64,000 bases of DNA from Nocardioides sp. S-1144 (GCF_005954645.2 NZ_CP040695.2:2976001-3040000); one strand, 5' to 3'. Shown: positions 9,002 through 19,919, counted from the stretch's first letter. The notes: a model not told the origin generated them from the sequence alone. A program made the numbers and translations.

Positions 9002-9663
9002 TGGCCGGCACCGTCACCCAGGACCAGCTCGTCGGCTGGCTCGCGGCCTTCCGCGACGCCGTCCACGAGCACGGCGCCCACCTCACCGAGCTCGACTCCG
9101 CCATCGGCGACGCCGACCACGGCTCCAACCTGGTCCGCGGCATGGACGCGGTGATGGCCGCCGTGCAGCCGCCACCGGACTCCGTCGGCGCCCTGCTCAA
9201 GAAGGTCGGGATGACGTTGGTGACCTCGGTCGGGGGCGCGAGCGGGCCGCTGTACGGCACGTTCTTCCTCCGCGCCGGCGCCGCCGCCGACAACGCGACC
9301 GAGTTCGACGTCGCCGGCCTCGCCGCGGTGCTCCGGGCGGGCGTGGAGGGCGTGGTCGCCCGCGGCAAGGCCGACCTCGGCGACAAGACCATGTACGACG
9401 CGCTCGGCCCCGCGCTCGAGGCCCTCGACGCGGCGCTCGCCGACGGGGCCGACGCGGCCGGGGCCGTCCGGGCCGCCGCCGACGCGGCGGCGAGGGGGCG
9501 CGACGCGACCGAGCCGATGCAGGCTCTCAAGGGCCGGGCCAGCTACCTCGGGGAGCGCAGCATCGGTCACGTCGACCCGGGTTCGGCCTCGGCGACCCTG
9601 CTCGTCGAGGCGCTGGCCCGGGCGCTGGCCGACCCACCGGCCGACCCGCCGGCCGACCCGTGA
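9001..9663 (+). CDS. dhaL: Dihydroxyacetone kinase subunit DhaL
   Basis: ADP-binding subunit that carries the phosphoryl group between DhaM and DhaK-bound dihydroxyacetone. 220 residues. The Mg-ADP site is visible as ELDSAIGDADHGSNLVRGM, with the conserved aspartates of the GDxDxG-like motif; TSVGGASGPLYGTFF and the C-terminal GRASYLGERSIGHVDPGS are standard DhaL signatures. The C-terminus ends in a short ADPPADPPADP repeat. The start overlaps dhaK by one base and the stop overlaps the dhaM GTG, so translation of the three genes is coupled. Confidence 0.95.
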   Translation: MAGTVTQDQLVGWLAAFRDAVHEHGAHLTELDSAIGDADHGSNLVRGMDAVMAAVQPPPDSVGALLKKVGMTLVTSVGGASGPLYGTFFLRAGAAADNATEFDVAGLAAVLRAGVEGVVARGKADLGDKTMYDALGPALEALDAALADGADAAGAVRAAADAAARGRDATEPMQALKGRASYLGERSIGHVDPGSASATLLVEALARALADPPADPPADP

Positions 9664-10381
9664 TCGGGATCGTGGTCGTCTCCCACAGCGCCGCGCTGGC
9701 CGCGGCGGCCGTCGACCTGGCCGCCCAGATGGTCCCGGACGGCGGACCCGTCGTCGCGGTGGCCGCGGGCACCGCCGACGGCGGCTGGGCACCGACGCGA
9801 CCGAGGTGGCCACCGCGCTCGGGACCGCGGCGTCGCCCGACGGCGTCCTGGTGCTGATGGACCTCGGGTCCGCGGTGCTGAGCGCCGAGCTGGCCCTCGA
9901 GCTGAGCCCGCCCGAGGGTCACGAGGTGCGGCTGAGCGGCGCGCCGCTGGTCGAGGGCCTGGTCGCCGCCGTCGTCCGTGCCGCCGGGGGTGCCGACCTC
10001 GCCACGGTGGCGGCCGAGGCCGAGGACGCGCTGCGCCCCAAGATCCTCGCCCTGGCCCCGGCGGAGGATCACGGGCTCGGCGACGGGCTCACCGACGGGC
10101 TCACCGACGGGGCCGGCGACGGGGTCCGGCTCGTGCTGACGAACCCGCAGGGCCTGCACGCGCGCCCGGCCGCGCTCCTCGCGACCGCCGTCGGCGAGCT
10201 GGACGCCGAGGTGAGGATCACCCACGATGGGCGCAGCGCCGACGCCGCCAGCTCGCTGGAGCTGATGACGCTGGGCGCCGCCCAGGGCGCCGAGGTCGTG
10301 GTCTCCGCCACCGGCGCCGACGCGGAGGCCGCCGTGCGTGCGGTCAGCGCGCTGGTGGCCGACGGCTTCGGCGAGACCTGA
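9660..10381 (+). pseudogene. dhaM: PTS-dependent dihydroxyacetone kinase phosphotransferase DhaM, apparent frameshift
   Basis: Phosphoryl donor of the DhaKLM system: an EIIA(Man)-like domain with the active histidine (VVVSHS, His9), then an HPr domain (NPQGLHARPAALL). The N-terminal frame from GTG 9660 reads correctly to TADGG and then runs into nonsense. The expected continuation GTDATEVATALGTAAS, with the domain's conserved glycine/threonine loop, appears in the next frame from 9786 and runs to the stop at 10381. Inserting one base after 9785 (GGCGGCTGGG to GGCGGCCTGGG) restores a protein of about 240 aa. There is no EI domain. It may be a real mutation or a sequencing error; the intact dhaK and dhaL favour an error. 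Confidence 0.8.
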
Positions 10382-10399
10382 GCCCACCGCGACGAGCGG

Positions 10400-11107
10400 C
10401 TACCAGCCCGCCACGATGTCGAGCACGTCGGCGATCCGGTGCGCCACGGCGTCCGGCACGCCCTCGGTGTGCCCGACCTGCGAGGCCGGGATGGTGCTGT
10501 GCGGCACGTGGATCGCCCGCAGCCCGGCGTTCTGGGCCCCCCAGACGTCGTCGAAGAGCCGGTCGCCGACGTAGACGCAGCGGGCCGGGTCGGTCGCGCC
10601 GACGGCGTCGAGCGCGGCCGCGAACGCCCGCGGGGACGGCTTCGTCCACGGGATCTCGCTGGTGTAGACGTCGCCGTCGATCAGGTGGCGGACGCCGTCG
10701 CGCTCGAAGAAGCCCTCGTGGACCGCGCGCGGCCAGATCGTGTTGGAGAGCACGCCCACCTTGATGCCGCGCTCGCGCAGCCCGGTCCACAGCGGGGCGA
10801 CCTCGGGGTCGGTGAGCGTGTGCGGCTCCCAGAACTCGTAGTAGGCCGCGAGCAGCGCGGGGTCGTGCTCGAGGCCGGCCTCCACGAACAGGTCGGCCAC
10901 CGTGGCGCTGCGCTGGTGGTCGCGACTGCGGCCCCAGATGACGTCGCCGGCGCGGTGCAGCCGCTCGCGGGCCACGTCCGGGTCGTGGCCGACGTCGACC
11001 ACGGCCTGCACCAGCGCGAGCGACTCGGCGTGGAAGTCGACGTCGTGCCACCGGGTCAGGGTGCCGCCCCAGTCGAAGACGACGGCCTCGACCGCCGCGG
11101 TCGCCAT
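10400..11107 (-). CDS. HAD family hydrolase-like protein
   Basis: 235-residue haloacid dehalogenase superfamily protein. Motif I is VVFDWGGTLT (Asp12), motif II VLSNTIW, motif III lysine TKPSPRAF, motif IV VGDRLFDDVWGA, with an alpha-helical C1-type cap between motifs I and II. The residue two after the nucleophile, normally the Asp acid/base in DxD, is Gly14. This variant is common in some HAD subfamilies and may mean slow phosphatase activity or a different chemistry. The ATG overlaps the proS stop by one base (TGATG), suggesting co-transcription with proS. Substrate unknown. Confidence 0.85.
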   Translation of the reverse strand: MATAAVEAVVFDWGGTLTRWHDVDFHAESLALVQAVVDVGHDPDVARERLHRAGDVIWGRSRDHQRSATVADLFVEAGLEHDPALLAAYYEFWEPHTLTDPEVAPLWTGLRERGIKVGVLSNTIWPRAVHEGFFERDGVRHLIDGDVYTSEIPWTKPSPRAFAAALDAVGATDPARCVYVGDRLFDDVWGAQNAGLRAIHVPHSTIPASQVGHTEGVPDAVAHRIADVLDIVAGW

Positions 11108-12876
11108 CAGGAGCGGACCAGGGCGACCAGGTGGTCGACGATCGCGGTGGTCGCGACGTCCTCCCGCTCGCCGGAGCGCCGGTCCTTGACCTCGACGACG
11201 CCGTCGGCCAGGCCCTTGCCGACCACGACGATCGTCGGGACGCCGATCAGCTCGGCGTCCTTGAACTTCACGCCGGGGCTGATCTTGCCGGCGCGGTCGT
11301 CGAAGAGCACCTGGACCCCGGCCGCGTCGAGCTCGCGGGCGATCTCCTCGGCCGCGGCGAAGACGGCCTCGTCGCGGCCGGTGGCCACGAGGTGGACGTC
11401 GGCGGGCGCGACGTTGCGGGGCCAGCACAGCCCGACGTCGTCGAGGGTGTCCTCGGCGATCGCGGCGACCGCGCGGGTCACGCCGATGCCGTAGGAGCCC
11501 ATCGTCACGGTGACGAGCTTGCCGTTCTCGTCGAGCACGCGCAGGTCGAGGGCGTCGGCGTACTTGCGGCCGAGCTGGAAGACGTGGCCCATCTCGATGC
11601 CCCGGGCGGTCTCGAGGGTGCCGGTGTCGCAGTTCGGGCAGGGGTCGCCGTCGCGGACCTCGGCGGCCTCGACGGTGCCGTCGGGGGTGAAGTCGCGGCC
11701 CACGACCAGGTCGAGGACGTGGCTGCCCGGCGCGTCGGCGCCGGTGACCCAGCGGGTGCCCTCGACGACGCGGGGGTCGACGAGGTACCGGATGCCAGTG
11801 GCGTTGCCCTCCCCCAGCACGCCGGGGCCGATGTAGCCCTTGACCAGCGCGGGGTGCCGGGCGAACTCCGTCTCGTCGAACGGCTCCACCTCGATCGGCT
11901 CGAGCTGCCCGTCGAGCCGCTTCTGGTCGACCTCGCGGTCGCCGGGGACGCCGATCGCCACCGGCTCGCGGGTGCCGTCGGGGTGCTTGAGGACGACGAG
12001 CACGTTCTTGAGCGTGTCGCCGGCCGTCCAGGGCCGGTCCTCGCGGGGGAAGGCGGCGTTGAGGTGGTCGACGAGGGTCGCGATGGTCGGGGTGTCGGGC
12101 GTGGCCTCGACGTGGGAGGCCGGCGCGTCGTCGTGGGCGACGGGCGCGGGCGGGCGGACCTCGACGGCCTCGACGTTGGCGGCGTAGTCGCAGCTCGTGC
12201 AGCGCACGTAGGTGTCCTCGCCGACGGCGGCGCGGGCCAGGAACTCCTCCGACTTCGACCCACCCATCGCCCCCGCGGTGGCCTTGACGATGACGTAGTC
12301 GAAGCCGAGCTTGTCGAAGATCCGCACGTAGGCGTCGCGGTGGCGCTGGTAGCTCTGCTCGAGGCCGGCGTCGCTGACGTCGAAGGAGTAGGAGTCCTTC
12401 ATGGTGAACTCGCGCCCGCGCAGCAGCCCGGCGCGGGGCCGCGCCTCGTCGCGGTACTTGGTCTGGATCTGGTAGAGCGAGAGCGGCAGGTCCTTGTAGG
12501 AGGAGTAGAGGTCCTTGACCACCAGGGTGAACATCTCCTCGTGCGTGGGACCGAGGAGGTAGTCGCCGTCCTTGCGGTCCTTGAGGCGGAAGATGCCGTC
12601 GCCGTACTCCGTCCAGCGCCCGGTCGCCTCGTAGGGCTCGCGCGGCAGCAGCGCGGGGAAGCTGAGCTCCTGGGCGCCGATGCCGTCCATCTCGGCCCGG
12701 ATGACGTCCTCGACCTTGCGCAGGACCTTGAGCCCCAGCGGCAGCCAGGAGTAGATCCCGGGCGCGGCGCGCCGGATGTAGCCGGCACGCACGAGGAGCC
12801 GGTGGCTCGGGACCTCGGCGTCCGCGGGGTCGTCACGCAGCGTGCGCACGAACAGGGACGACATCCGGAGAATCAT
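11107..12876 (-). CDS. proS: Proline--tRNA ligase (bacterial type, with editing domain)
   Basis: Class II aminoacyl-tRNA synthetase charging tRNA-Pro. 589 residues, the usual bacterial-type length. N-terminal catalytic part with motif 1 region [11 protein letters not shown], motif 2 [20 protein letters not shown], an inserted INS editing domain in the middle (about residues 225-410), motif 3 [14 protein letters not shown] and a C-terminal anticodon-binding domain. A four-cysteine pair (CTSCDY, CPNCDTG) flanks the insertion. ATG 12876 is preceded on the minus strand by TAGCCT and a 7-nt gap, fitting a leaderless promoter; a second ATG at 12864 is possible. Confidence 0.95.
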   Translation of the reverse strand: MILRMSSLFVRTLRDDPADAEVPSHRLLVRAGYIRRAAPGIYSWLPLGLKVLRKVEDVIRAEMDGIGAQELSFPALLPREPYEATGRWTEYGDGIFRLKDRKDGDYLLGPTHEEMFTLVVKDLYSSYKDLPLSLYQIQTKYRDEARPRAGLLRGREFTMKDSYSFDVSDAGLEQSYQRHRDAYVRIFDKLGFDYVIVKATAGAMGGSKSEEFLARAAVGEDTYVRCTSCDYAANVEAVEVRPPAPVAHDDAPASHVEATPDTPTIATLVDHLNAAFPREDRPWTAGDTLKNVLVVLKHPDGTREPVAIGVPGDREVDQKRLDGQLEPIEVEPFDETEFARHPALVKGYIGPGVLGEGNATGIRYLVDPRVVEGTRWVTGADAPGSHVLDLVVGRDFTPDGTVEAAEVRDGDPCPNCDTGTLETARGIEMGHVFQLGRKYADALDLRVLDENGKLVTVTMGSYGIGVTRAVAAIAEDTLDDVGLCWPRNVAPADVHLVATGRDEAVFAAAEEIARELDAAGVQVLFDDRAGKISPGVKFKDAELIGVPTIVVVGKGLADGVVEVKDRRSGEREDVATTAIVDHLVALVRS

Positions 12877-12967
12877 GAGGTGCAGGCTACGGGTCGCGAT
12901 CGCGCGGCAACCAATCAGTTCCCCGGGCGTCGTGCCGTCGCGTCGTCGCGCCGCGGCGTCCGGGGTG

Positions 12968-13813
12968 TCACCACATGACGGTGGAGAACCGGGTGGACTC
13001 CCGGAACCCCGCGCGGCGGTAGGCGCGGCGCGCGGGGTGGTTCCACTCGTTGACGTAGAGCGAGACGGTGGGGGCGATCTCGGCGCGCACGATCTCGACG
13101 ACGGCGGCCATCCCGGCGGTGGCCAGCCCCTTCCCGCGGTGCTCCGGCGGCACCCAGACGCCCTGGATCTGGGCGGCGTCGTCGGTGGCGCAGGCGACCT
13201 CGGCCTTGAACACCAGCTGGCCCTGCTCGAAGCGGGCGAAGGACCAGCCGCGCGACATCAGCTGGGTGACCCGGGCGCGGTAGAGGTCGCCGGTGCCGCC
13301 GAGCTCCGGCGAGACGCCGACCTCCTCGGTGTACATGGCGACGCACGCCGGGTAGAGCACGGGCAGGTCGCCGCGCTCGGTGCGCCGCACGAGCGGGTCG
13401 GGCTCCACGGCCGGCGGGCCGTCGATGACCAGGTGGGGCTGCATCCACCGCGACTCACGCGGCCGGCCCCAGGAGCCGGCGACGGCGTTCCAGAAGGTGC
13501 GCACGGCCTCGTGCGGCCCCACGATCGTGGTTGCGGTGCGGCTGCGGGTCAGCGCCCGCTCGGCGAACGCGCGCGCGTCGTCGTCGGTGGCCTCGATCGG
13601 CACCAGGTTGGCACCGACGTGGCAGGCCGCCACCAGCTCGCCGTCGGCGTAGCGACCCCACATCTCACCGCCGAGCCAGCGCGGCTCCAGGCTGGTGGTC
13701 CGCGCCCGGTACAGCGCGAACACGTTGGTCACCGGGTCGCGCCCGGCCAGGGCGAGGAACGCCTCCAGGTCGGCGGGGCCGAGGACCCTGACCCCGTGGC
13801 GACTGGTTGGCAC
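12968..13813 (-). CDS. GNAT family N-acetyltransferase (DUF4081-type N-terminal region)
   Basis: 281-residue protein found between ispG and proS in many actinobacteria. The N-terminal half resembles DUF4081; the C-terminal half is a GNAT fold whose acetyl-CoA loop is visible as [17 protein letters not shown], followed by [21 protein letters not shown]. Substrate unknown. The GTG at 13811-13813 follows TAGGGT (13820-13825, minus strand) by 6 nt, so the gene probably has its own leaderless promoter. It lies 67 nt downstream of ispG. Confidence 0.85.
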   Translation of the reverse strand: MPTSRHGVRVLGPADLEAFLALAGRDPVTNVFALYRARTTSLEPRWLGGEMWGRYADGELVAACHVGANLVPIEATDDDARAFAERALTRSRTATTIVGPHEAVRTFWNAVAGSWGRPRESRWMQPHLVIDGPPAVEPDPLVRRTERGDLPVLYPACVAMYTEEVGVSPELGGTGDLYRARVTQLMSRGWSFARFEQGQLVFKAEVACATDDAAQIQGVWVPPEHRGKGLATAGMAAVVEIVRAEIAPTVSLYVNEWNHPARRAYRRAGFRESTRFSTVMW

Positions 13814-13880
13814 GCGGCAACCCTAGCGACGTGGGGTCGCATCGGCGCGCCTGGCGCCGCCGTCCCACCCCTGGGGTGGA

Positions 13881-15035
<1,155 letters not shown>

Positions 15036-15120
15036 GGTCCCCAATCTACTGCGAGGGCCCGCACGCCCCCACTTCGGCGAGCTGACGGTCCGAGCTCGCG
15101 AGGACGGTCAGCTCGTGGGT

Positions 15121-15186
15121 GGTCGAGCAAGCGGCGCGGCTGAGGAACGAAGCCGCGACCCGAGTGTCGAGACCCCTGGCCCACCG
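15121..15186 (+). repeat. Dispersed repeat type A, copy 1
   Basis: A 66-bp element containing GCGGCGCGGCTGAGGAACGA and the GTGTCGAGAC and TGGCCCACCG blocks. A diverged, inverted copy lies at 43746-43811 (about 10 mismatches by eye). Both copies are intergenic and neighbour the 41-bp type B repeat in the same relative order. Confidence 0.8.
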
Positions 15187-15226
15187 AGGGCAACCCACCG
15201 CGGACGGCAGGCAGCGTCGGGCCAGA

Positions 15227-15295
15227 GGTTTCGTCGGCGCTCGCTGGCGCTCGCTTGCTCAACCTCCGGACTGGCGCTCGCTTGCTCAACCTCCG
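15227..15295 (+). repeat. Dispersed 41-bp repeat type B, copy 1 plus partial second unit
   Basis: 15227-15267 is the exact reverse complement of the 41-bp units at 43599-43639 and 43665-43705. It contains a tandem decamer (GGCGCTCGCT twice) flanked by GGTTTCGTC and TGCTCAACCTCC. A truncated second unit follows at 15268-15295. It lies just after the rseP stop. Confidence 0.85.
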
Positions 15296-15315
15296 GGCTT
15301 GCGCTCGCTCGTGGC

Positions 15316-16683
15316 TCAGCCCGAGATGTCGAGCGGCACCACGATGTCGCCGACGATCAGCACGACGCCCATCACCAGCATGGCGCTGGCCACGACGTAG
15401 GCGATCGGGAGCAGCTTGGCGGCGTCGACGTAGCCGGGGTCGGGCTTGCGGCGCAGCCGGGCGATGCCGCGGCGCACGGCCTCCCAGAGGGCGGAGGCGA
15501 TGTGGCCGCCGTCGAGGGGCAGCAGCGGCAGGAAGTTGAACAGCCCGATGAACAGGTTGAACCCGGCGATCAGGGTGAGCAGGAAGATGGTCTTCTCCTG
15601 CACGTCGAGCACGTCGCTGGAGGTCTGCTCCCCGGCGAACCGGCCGCCGCCGACGATGCTGACGGGGCTGTCGGCGGCCCGCTCCTCGAGGCCGAGGATG
15701 GCCTGGCCGACGTCGAAGACCTTCATCGGCAGCTGGCCCAGCGCCTTGACGGTGTCGACGGTCATCGTGCCCATCGCGTCGAGGGTGTAGATCGGGCCGC
15801 CCTTCTCCACGACGATCCGGGTGGCCGGCGAGATGCCGAGGAACCCGACCTCCCGGACGGCGTCGCCGACGTCGTCGCCGGGGCGCGCGGTGACGGTGGT
15901 GCTGGTCTGCGCGGTGGTCTCCGCGCCGTCGCGCACGTAGGTGATCGAGGCCGTGCCCTGGGCGTTGTCCTCGATCAGGTCGCGCAGCTGCTGCCAGCCG
16001 GTGACCTCGACGCCGTTGAAGCCGACGATCTGGTCACCGGGCTCGAGGCCGGCCGCGCGCGCCGGGCTCTCGGGGTCGCTGGCCGCGCAGTCGCGCAGCG
16101 GCCCCTCACCGGTGTAGGCGATGACGCACTGCGAGACCGTCTCGACCACCGGTGCGCCGGGCTCGACCTCCTGGCTGCGCTGGCCGTAGGTGGAGAAGAC
16201 GATCAGGAACAGCACGAAGGCGATGAGCAGGTTGACCGTGGGCCCGCCGGCCATCACGACGACCTTCTTCCACCACGCCATCTTGTAGAAGAGCCGGTCG
16301 CCGTCCTCGGGACGGATCAGCTCCCACTCGGCGCTGCGGGCGTCGGAGATGAGCTGGGTGAACATGCCGGTGTTGGACTTGCGGACCCGCTGGACGCGGT
16401 TGCCCTCGGCGTCGACCTCGACCGAGTCGACCAGCTCCTCGGCGGCCGGCGGCAGCATGCCGACGATCTTCACGTAGCCGCCGAGCGGGATCGCCTTGAC
16501 GCCGTACTCGGTCTCGCCGACCTGCTTGCTCCACACGGTCGGGCCGAAGCCGATGAAGTACTGGGTGACCTTCCCCCCGAACTTCTTCGCGGGGATCATG
16601 TGGCCGAGCTCGTGCAGGCCGATCGAGGCGAGGATGGCGGCGACGAAGATCACCACTCCGAGGAGGTACAGCAGGGCGGTCAC
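15316..16683 (-). CDS. rseP: M50 family site-2 protease (RseP/Rip1-like)
   Basis: Intramembrane zinc metalloprotease that cleaves membrane-embedded substrates such as anti-sigma factors; the mycobacterial homologue is Rip1. 455 residues. The first transmembrane helix carries HELGH (GLHELGHMIPAKKFGGKV), a PDZ domain occupies roughly residues 190-280 (ARAAGLEPGDQIVGFNGVEV), and the second metal-ligand motif LPLLPLDGGHI lies in a C-terminal helix, with further transmembrane segments after it. The GTG start overlaps the dxr stop by 4 nt (GTGA). Standard dxr-rseP-ispG neighbourhood. Confidence 0.93.
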   Translation of the reverse strand: MTALLYLLGVVIFVAAILASIGLHELGHMIPAKKFGGKVTQYFIGFGPTVWSKQVGETEYGVKAIPLGGYVKIVGMLPPAAEELVDSVEVDAEGNRVQRVRKSNTGMFTQLISDARSAEWELIRPEDGDRLFYKMAWWKKVVVMAGGPTVNLLIAFVLFLIVFSTYGQRSQEVEPGAPVVETVSQCVIAYTGEGPLRDCAASDPESPARAAGLEPGDQIVGFNGVEVTGWQQLRDLIEDNAQGTASITYVRDGAETTAQTSTTVTARPGDDVGDAVREVGFLGISPATRIVVEKGGPIYTLDAMGTMTVDTVKALGQLPMKVFDVGQAILGLEERAADSPVSIVGGGRFAGEQTSSDVLDVQEKTIFLLTLIAGFNLFIGLFNFLPLLPLDGGHIASALWEAVRRGIARLRRKPDPGYVDAAKLLPIAYVVASAMLVMGVVLIVGDIVVPLDISG

Positions 16684-17795
16684 GTCTCACTCCGGATCAG
16701 CTCGTGCGCGGTGCTGCGCGCCCACGCGTCGGCGGCGAGGACGTCGTCGACGGTGAGGGTCTGCGTCGAGGGTACGTCGTGGGACCGCAGCACGTCCTCG
16801 ACAACGGACACGATGTCGGGGAACCGCAGCCGGCCGTCGTGGAAGGCCTCCACGCACACCTCGTTGGCGGCGTTGTAGACCGCGGGGGCCGTGCTGCCCC
16901 GCGCGCCGGCCTCACGGGCGATCCGCACGGCCGGGAAGGCGGTGTCGTCGAGCGGCTCGAAGCGCCAGTCGGCGGCCCGGGTCCAGTCGATCGGGCTCTC
17001 GGCGTCGGGCACCCGGTCGGGCCACCCGAGGCCGAGCGCGATCGGGACCAGCATCGTCGGGAGCCCGAGCTGGGCGACGACCGCGCCGTCGACGAACTCG
17101 ACCATCGAGTGGATGAGCTGCTGCGGGTGGACGACGACGTCGATGCGCTCGAGCGGGACGTCGAAGAGCAGGTGCGCCTCGATGACCTCGAGCCCCTTGT
17201 TGACCAGGGTCGCGGAGTTGGTGGTGATCACCTTGCCCATGGCGAAGTTCGGGTGCGCGAGCGCCTGCGCCGGGGTGACCGAGGTGAGCTGCTCGCGGGT
17301 CATCCCGCGGAACGGCCCGCCGCTGGCGGTGAGCACCAGGCGCCGCACCTCGTCCGCGGTGCCGGCCCGCAGGCTCTGGGCGATGGCGCTGTGCTCGGAG
17401 TCGACCGGCACGATCTGGCCGGGGCGGGCGCGGTCGCGCACCAGCGGCCCGCCGATGATGAGCGACTCCTTGTTGGCCAGGGCCAGCGTCGTCCCGGCGT
17501 CGAGGGCGGCCAGGGTCGGACGGAGCCCGACGGCTCCGGTGATGCCGTTGAGGACGACGTCGCAGGGCCGGCCGGCCGCCTCGGTCGAGGCCTCCTCCCC
17601 CAGCCCCGAGAACGCCGGGGCGAACTCGGCGACCTGCGCGGCGAAGAGCTCGGGGTTGCCGCCGCCGGCGGTCAGCCCGACGACGCGGAACCGGTCGGGG
17701 TTGTCGCGGACGACGTCGAGGGCCTGGGTGCCGATCGAGCCGGTCGAGCCGAGGACGACGACGTCGCGCCGCTCGGGCTGGGAGGTCGGGTTCAC
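16680..17795 (-). CDS. dxr: 1-deoxy-D-xylulose-5-phosphate reductoisomerase
   Basis: First committed enzyme of the MEP pathway; an NADPH- and divalent-metal-dependent enzyme that converts DXP to MEP. 371 residues. NADPH fold VVVLGSTGSIGTQALDVV, LANKESLIIGG, metal-site segment VDSEHSAIAQSL, ASGGPFRGM and HPQQLIHSMVEF are all visible. GTG 17795 is chosen because the family N-terminus begins a few residues before the Rossmann loop, and CAGGAT lies 6 nt upstream as a possible -10. It is 23 nt downstream of the symporter gene and overlaps rseP by 4 nt. Confidence 0.95.
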   Translation of the reverse strand: MNPTSQPERRDVVVLGSTGSIGTQALDVVRDNPDRFRVVGLTAGGGNPELFAAQVAEFAPAFSGLGEEASTEAAGRPCDVVLNGITGAVGLRPTLAALDAGTTLALANKESLIIGGPLVRDRARPGQIVPVDSEHSAIAQSLRAGTADEVRRLVLTASGGPFRGMTREQLTSVTPAQALAHPNFAMGKVITTNSATLVNKGLEVIEAHLLFDVPLERIDVVVHPQQLIHSMVEFVDGAVVAQLGLPTMLVPIALGLGWPDRVPDAESPIDWTRAADWRFEPLDDTAFPAVRIAREAGARGSTAPAVYNAANEVCVEAFHDGRLRFPDIVSVVEDVLRSHDVPSTQTLTVDDVLAADAWARSTAHELIRSET

Positions 17796-17818
17796 GCCCC
17801 GATCCTGACAGCCCGGGC

Positions 17819-19585
17819 TCAGCGCGCGGGACCCGCGTCGCCGCCGTCGCGGCCCCCGGGGAGGTCCGGCTCGACGGCCAGCGGGTCGGCGGCGGCGAGG
17901 TCGGAGTCGACCCGCGGGTCCCCGGCGTCGGCGTAGTAGTCGCCGGCGGTCGTGGCGTCCCGGCCGTTGGGCACCTTGAGCGCGTGCAGCAGCACGGTGA
18001 GCAGCACGGTGACGACCAGGTTCAGCGCGAAGGCGGTGATCGCGATGTAGCCCATGTCGCCGAGGCCCGGGATCTCGGCGAGGCTGCCGCCGAAGTGGTC
18101 GGTGGCGGCGCTGGAGACCTGGTAGGCCTCGACGGTGCCGTAGACCATCCCGACCGCCCAGCCGGCCAGCAGCGCCTTGCGGTGGAACCAACGCGTGTAG
18201 AGGCTGAACACGATCGCCGGGAAGGTCTGCAGGATCCAGATCCCGCCGAGCAGCTGGAAGTTGATCGCGTTCTGCTTGTCGAGGGTGAGCACGAAGACCA
18301 GCGCGAACGCCTTGACGACCAGCGACATCAGCTTGGAGACCTTCGCCTCTTGCTGGGGGGTGGCGTCCTTCTTGAGCCACTCCTTGTAGATGTTGCGCGA
18401 GAACGTGTTGGCGGCCGCGATCGACATGATCGCGGCCGGCACGAGCGCACCGATCGCGATCGCGGCGAAGGCGACGCCGACGAACCAGTCGGGGAAGAAG
18501 TCCTCGAACAGCTGCGGCACGACGAGCTGCGGGTTCTTCTCGCCGTCGAGACCGGTGACGTCGGTGCCGGCGGCGATCGCCACCCAGCCGAGCAGCGCGA
18601 GCAGGCCGAGGACGAAGGAGTAGGCCGGCAGGATCGCGGCGTTGCGGCGGATGGTGTTGCGGCTGCCGGAGGACAGGCTCGCCGTGACCGAGTGCGGGTA
18701 CATGAACAGCGCCATCGCCGAGCCGAGGCCGAGCGTGGCGTAGGCCCACATCTGGCCGTCGCCGGGGATGAACGAGCCGGTCGGCGCGCCCGTGTCGGGG
18801 TTGGGCGTGGCCATCTTGTCCTGGGCCGCGCCGAAGATGTCGTCCCAGCCGCCGACCTGCGAGGGCAGGTAGATGACGGCGACGATGATGACGACGTAGA
18901 TCAGCGCGTCCTTGACGAAGGCGATGATCGCCGGGGCCCGCAGGCCCGAGGAGTAGGTGTAGGCCGCGAGCACCGCGAAGGCGATGAGCAGCGGTGCGTC
19001 CTGGGCGATGATGTTGTCGCCGCCACCGACGCCGGCCACCTCGAGCACCGCCTGGATGCCGACGAGCTGGAGGGCGATGTAGGGCATGGTCGCGACGAAC
19101 CCGGTGACCGAGACCGCGAGCGAGAGGTGGCGGTCGTCGTAGCGGCCGCGGACGAAGTCGGCGGTGGTGACGTAGCCGTGGCGGTGGCTGACCGACCACA
19201 GCCGCGCCATGAAGAGGAAGATGATCGGGTACAGGATGATCGTGTAGGGCACGGCGAAGAAGCCGGCCACCGCACCCAGCGAGAACATCGCCGCGGGCAC
19301 GGCCACGAAGGTGTAGGCGGTGTAGAGGTCGCCGCCGAGCAGGAACCAGGTCACCCAGGTGCCGAACTTGCGACCGCCCAGGCCCCACTCGTCGAGGCTG
19401 TCGAGCGACTCGGCCCGCCGCCAGCGCGAGGCCAGGAAGCCCAGCACGGTGACGACGGCGAACAGCGCGACCAGGACGACCAGCGCCGTGGTGTTGACCG
19501 AGGAGTCGGTCACCTGCGCCGTCGGTCCGCCGGCCAGCGCGTCGGCCGACGGTGCGCCCGGTGGTGCGGCCAGTGGTGCGCTCAC
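17819..19585 (-). CDS. Sodium:solute symporter family permease (MctP-like)
   Basis: SSS-family secondary transporter of 588 residues with about 13 predicted membrane segments, including FGTWVTWFLLGGDLYTAYTF near the N-terminus and AFAAIAIGALVPAAIMSIAA in the middle. Together with a small DUF3311 partner it resembles monocarboxylate (pyruvate, lactate, acetate) permeases of the MctP type; substrate inferred. The C-terminal 50 residues are hydrophilic and acidic. The GTG at 19583-19585 overlaps the DUF3311 stop (GTGA). Confidence 0.85.
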   Translation of the reverse strand: MSAPLAAPPGAPSADALAGGPTAQVTDSSVNTTALVVLVALFAVVTVLGFLASRWRRAESLDSLDEWGLGGRKFGTWVTWFLLGGDLYTAYTFVAVPAAMFSLGAVAGFFAVPYTIILYPIIFLFMARLWSVSHRHGYVTTADFVRGRYDDRHLSLAVSVTGFVATMPYIALQLVGIQAVLEVAGVGGGDNIIAQDAPLLIAFAVLAAYTYSSGLRAPAIIAFVKDALIYVVIIVAVIYLPSQVGGWDDIFGAAQDKMATPNPDTGAPTGSFIPGDGQMWAYATLGLGSAMALFMYPHSVTASLSSGSRNTIRRNAAILPAYSFVLGLLALLGWVAIAAGTDVTGLDGEKNPQLVVPQLFEDFFPDWFVGVAFAAIAIGALVPAAIMSIAAANTFSRNIYKEWLKKDATPQQEAKVSKLMSLVVKAFALVFVLTLDKQNAINFQLLGGIWILQTFPAIVFSLYTRWFHRKALLAGWAVGMVYGTVEAYQVSSAATDHFGGSLAEIPGLGDMGYIAITAFALNLVVTVLLTVLLHALKVPNGRDATTAGDYYADAGDPRVDSDLAAADPLAVEPDLPGGRDGGDAGPAR

Positions 19586-19854
19586 CTGCGCCCCCCGCGG
19601 CGGGCGCTCCTGGTCAGCAGGTACGCCGTCCAGGTGAGTCCCGAGCAGAGGAAGACCCAGAGGAACTGGTACCAGAAGAAGAACGGGACGCCCCCGATGC
19701 TGGGGTCCTCCCGGGCGTAGCTGGGCACCCAGAGCAGGGCGACGACGGGGATCGCGAGGCACACGCAGGCCAGCGCGATCCGGCGTCGGTCGGCGTGCGG
19801 GACGCCCGTGGGCTCGGTGGGCGTGGGTGCGTCGTCAGGACTCCCGAGAGACAT
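19582..19854 (-). CDS. DUF3311 small membrane protein, symporter partner
   Basis: 90-residue protein with two membrane segments (RRIALACVCLAIPVVALLWV; FFFWYQFLWVFLCSGLTWTA). DUF3311 proteins are regularly encoded immediately upstream of sodium:solute symporters and are thought to be an accessory subunit. ATG 19854 follows TAGCGT (19862-19867, minus strand) by 7 nt, fitting a leaderless promoter for the two-gene operon. Overlap with the symporter gene is 4 nt. Confidence 0.85.
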   Translation of the reverse strand: MSLGSPDDAPTPTEPTGVPHADRRRIALACVCLAIPVVALLWVPSYAREDPSIGGVPFFFWYQFLWVFLCSGLTWTAYLLTRSARRGGRR

Positions 19855-19919
19855 GGGTCGGACGCTACTCCCGACGGGCTCCCTTGGGGAGCCCTGCCGG
19901 ACGTCGTCCGGCGGCGCGC

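Noticed and set aside
9660..10381. Programmed frameshifting in dhaM
   Set aside because: No slippery heptamer or strong downstream structure is seen at 9785, and DhaM is not known to use it. A missing base is simpler.
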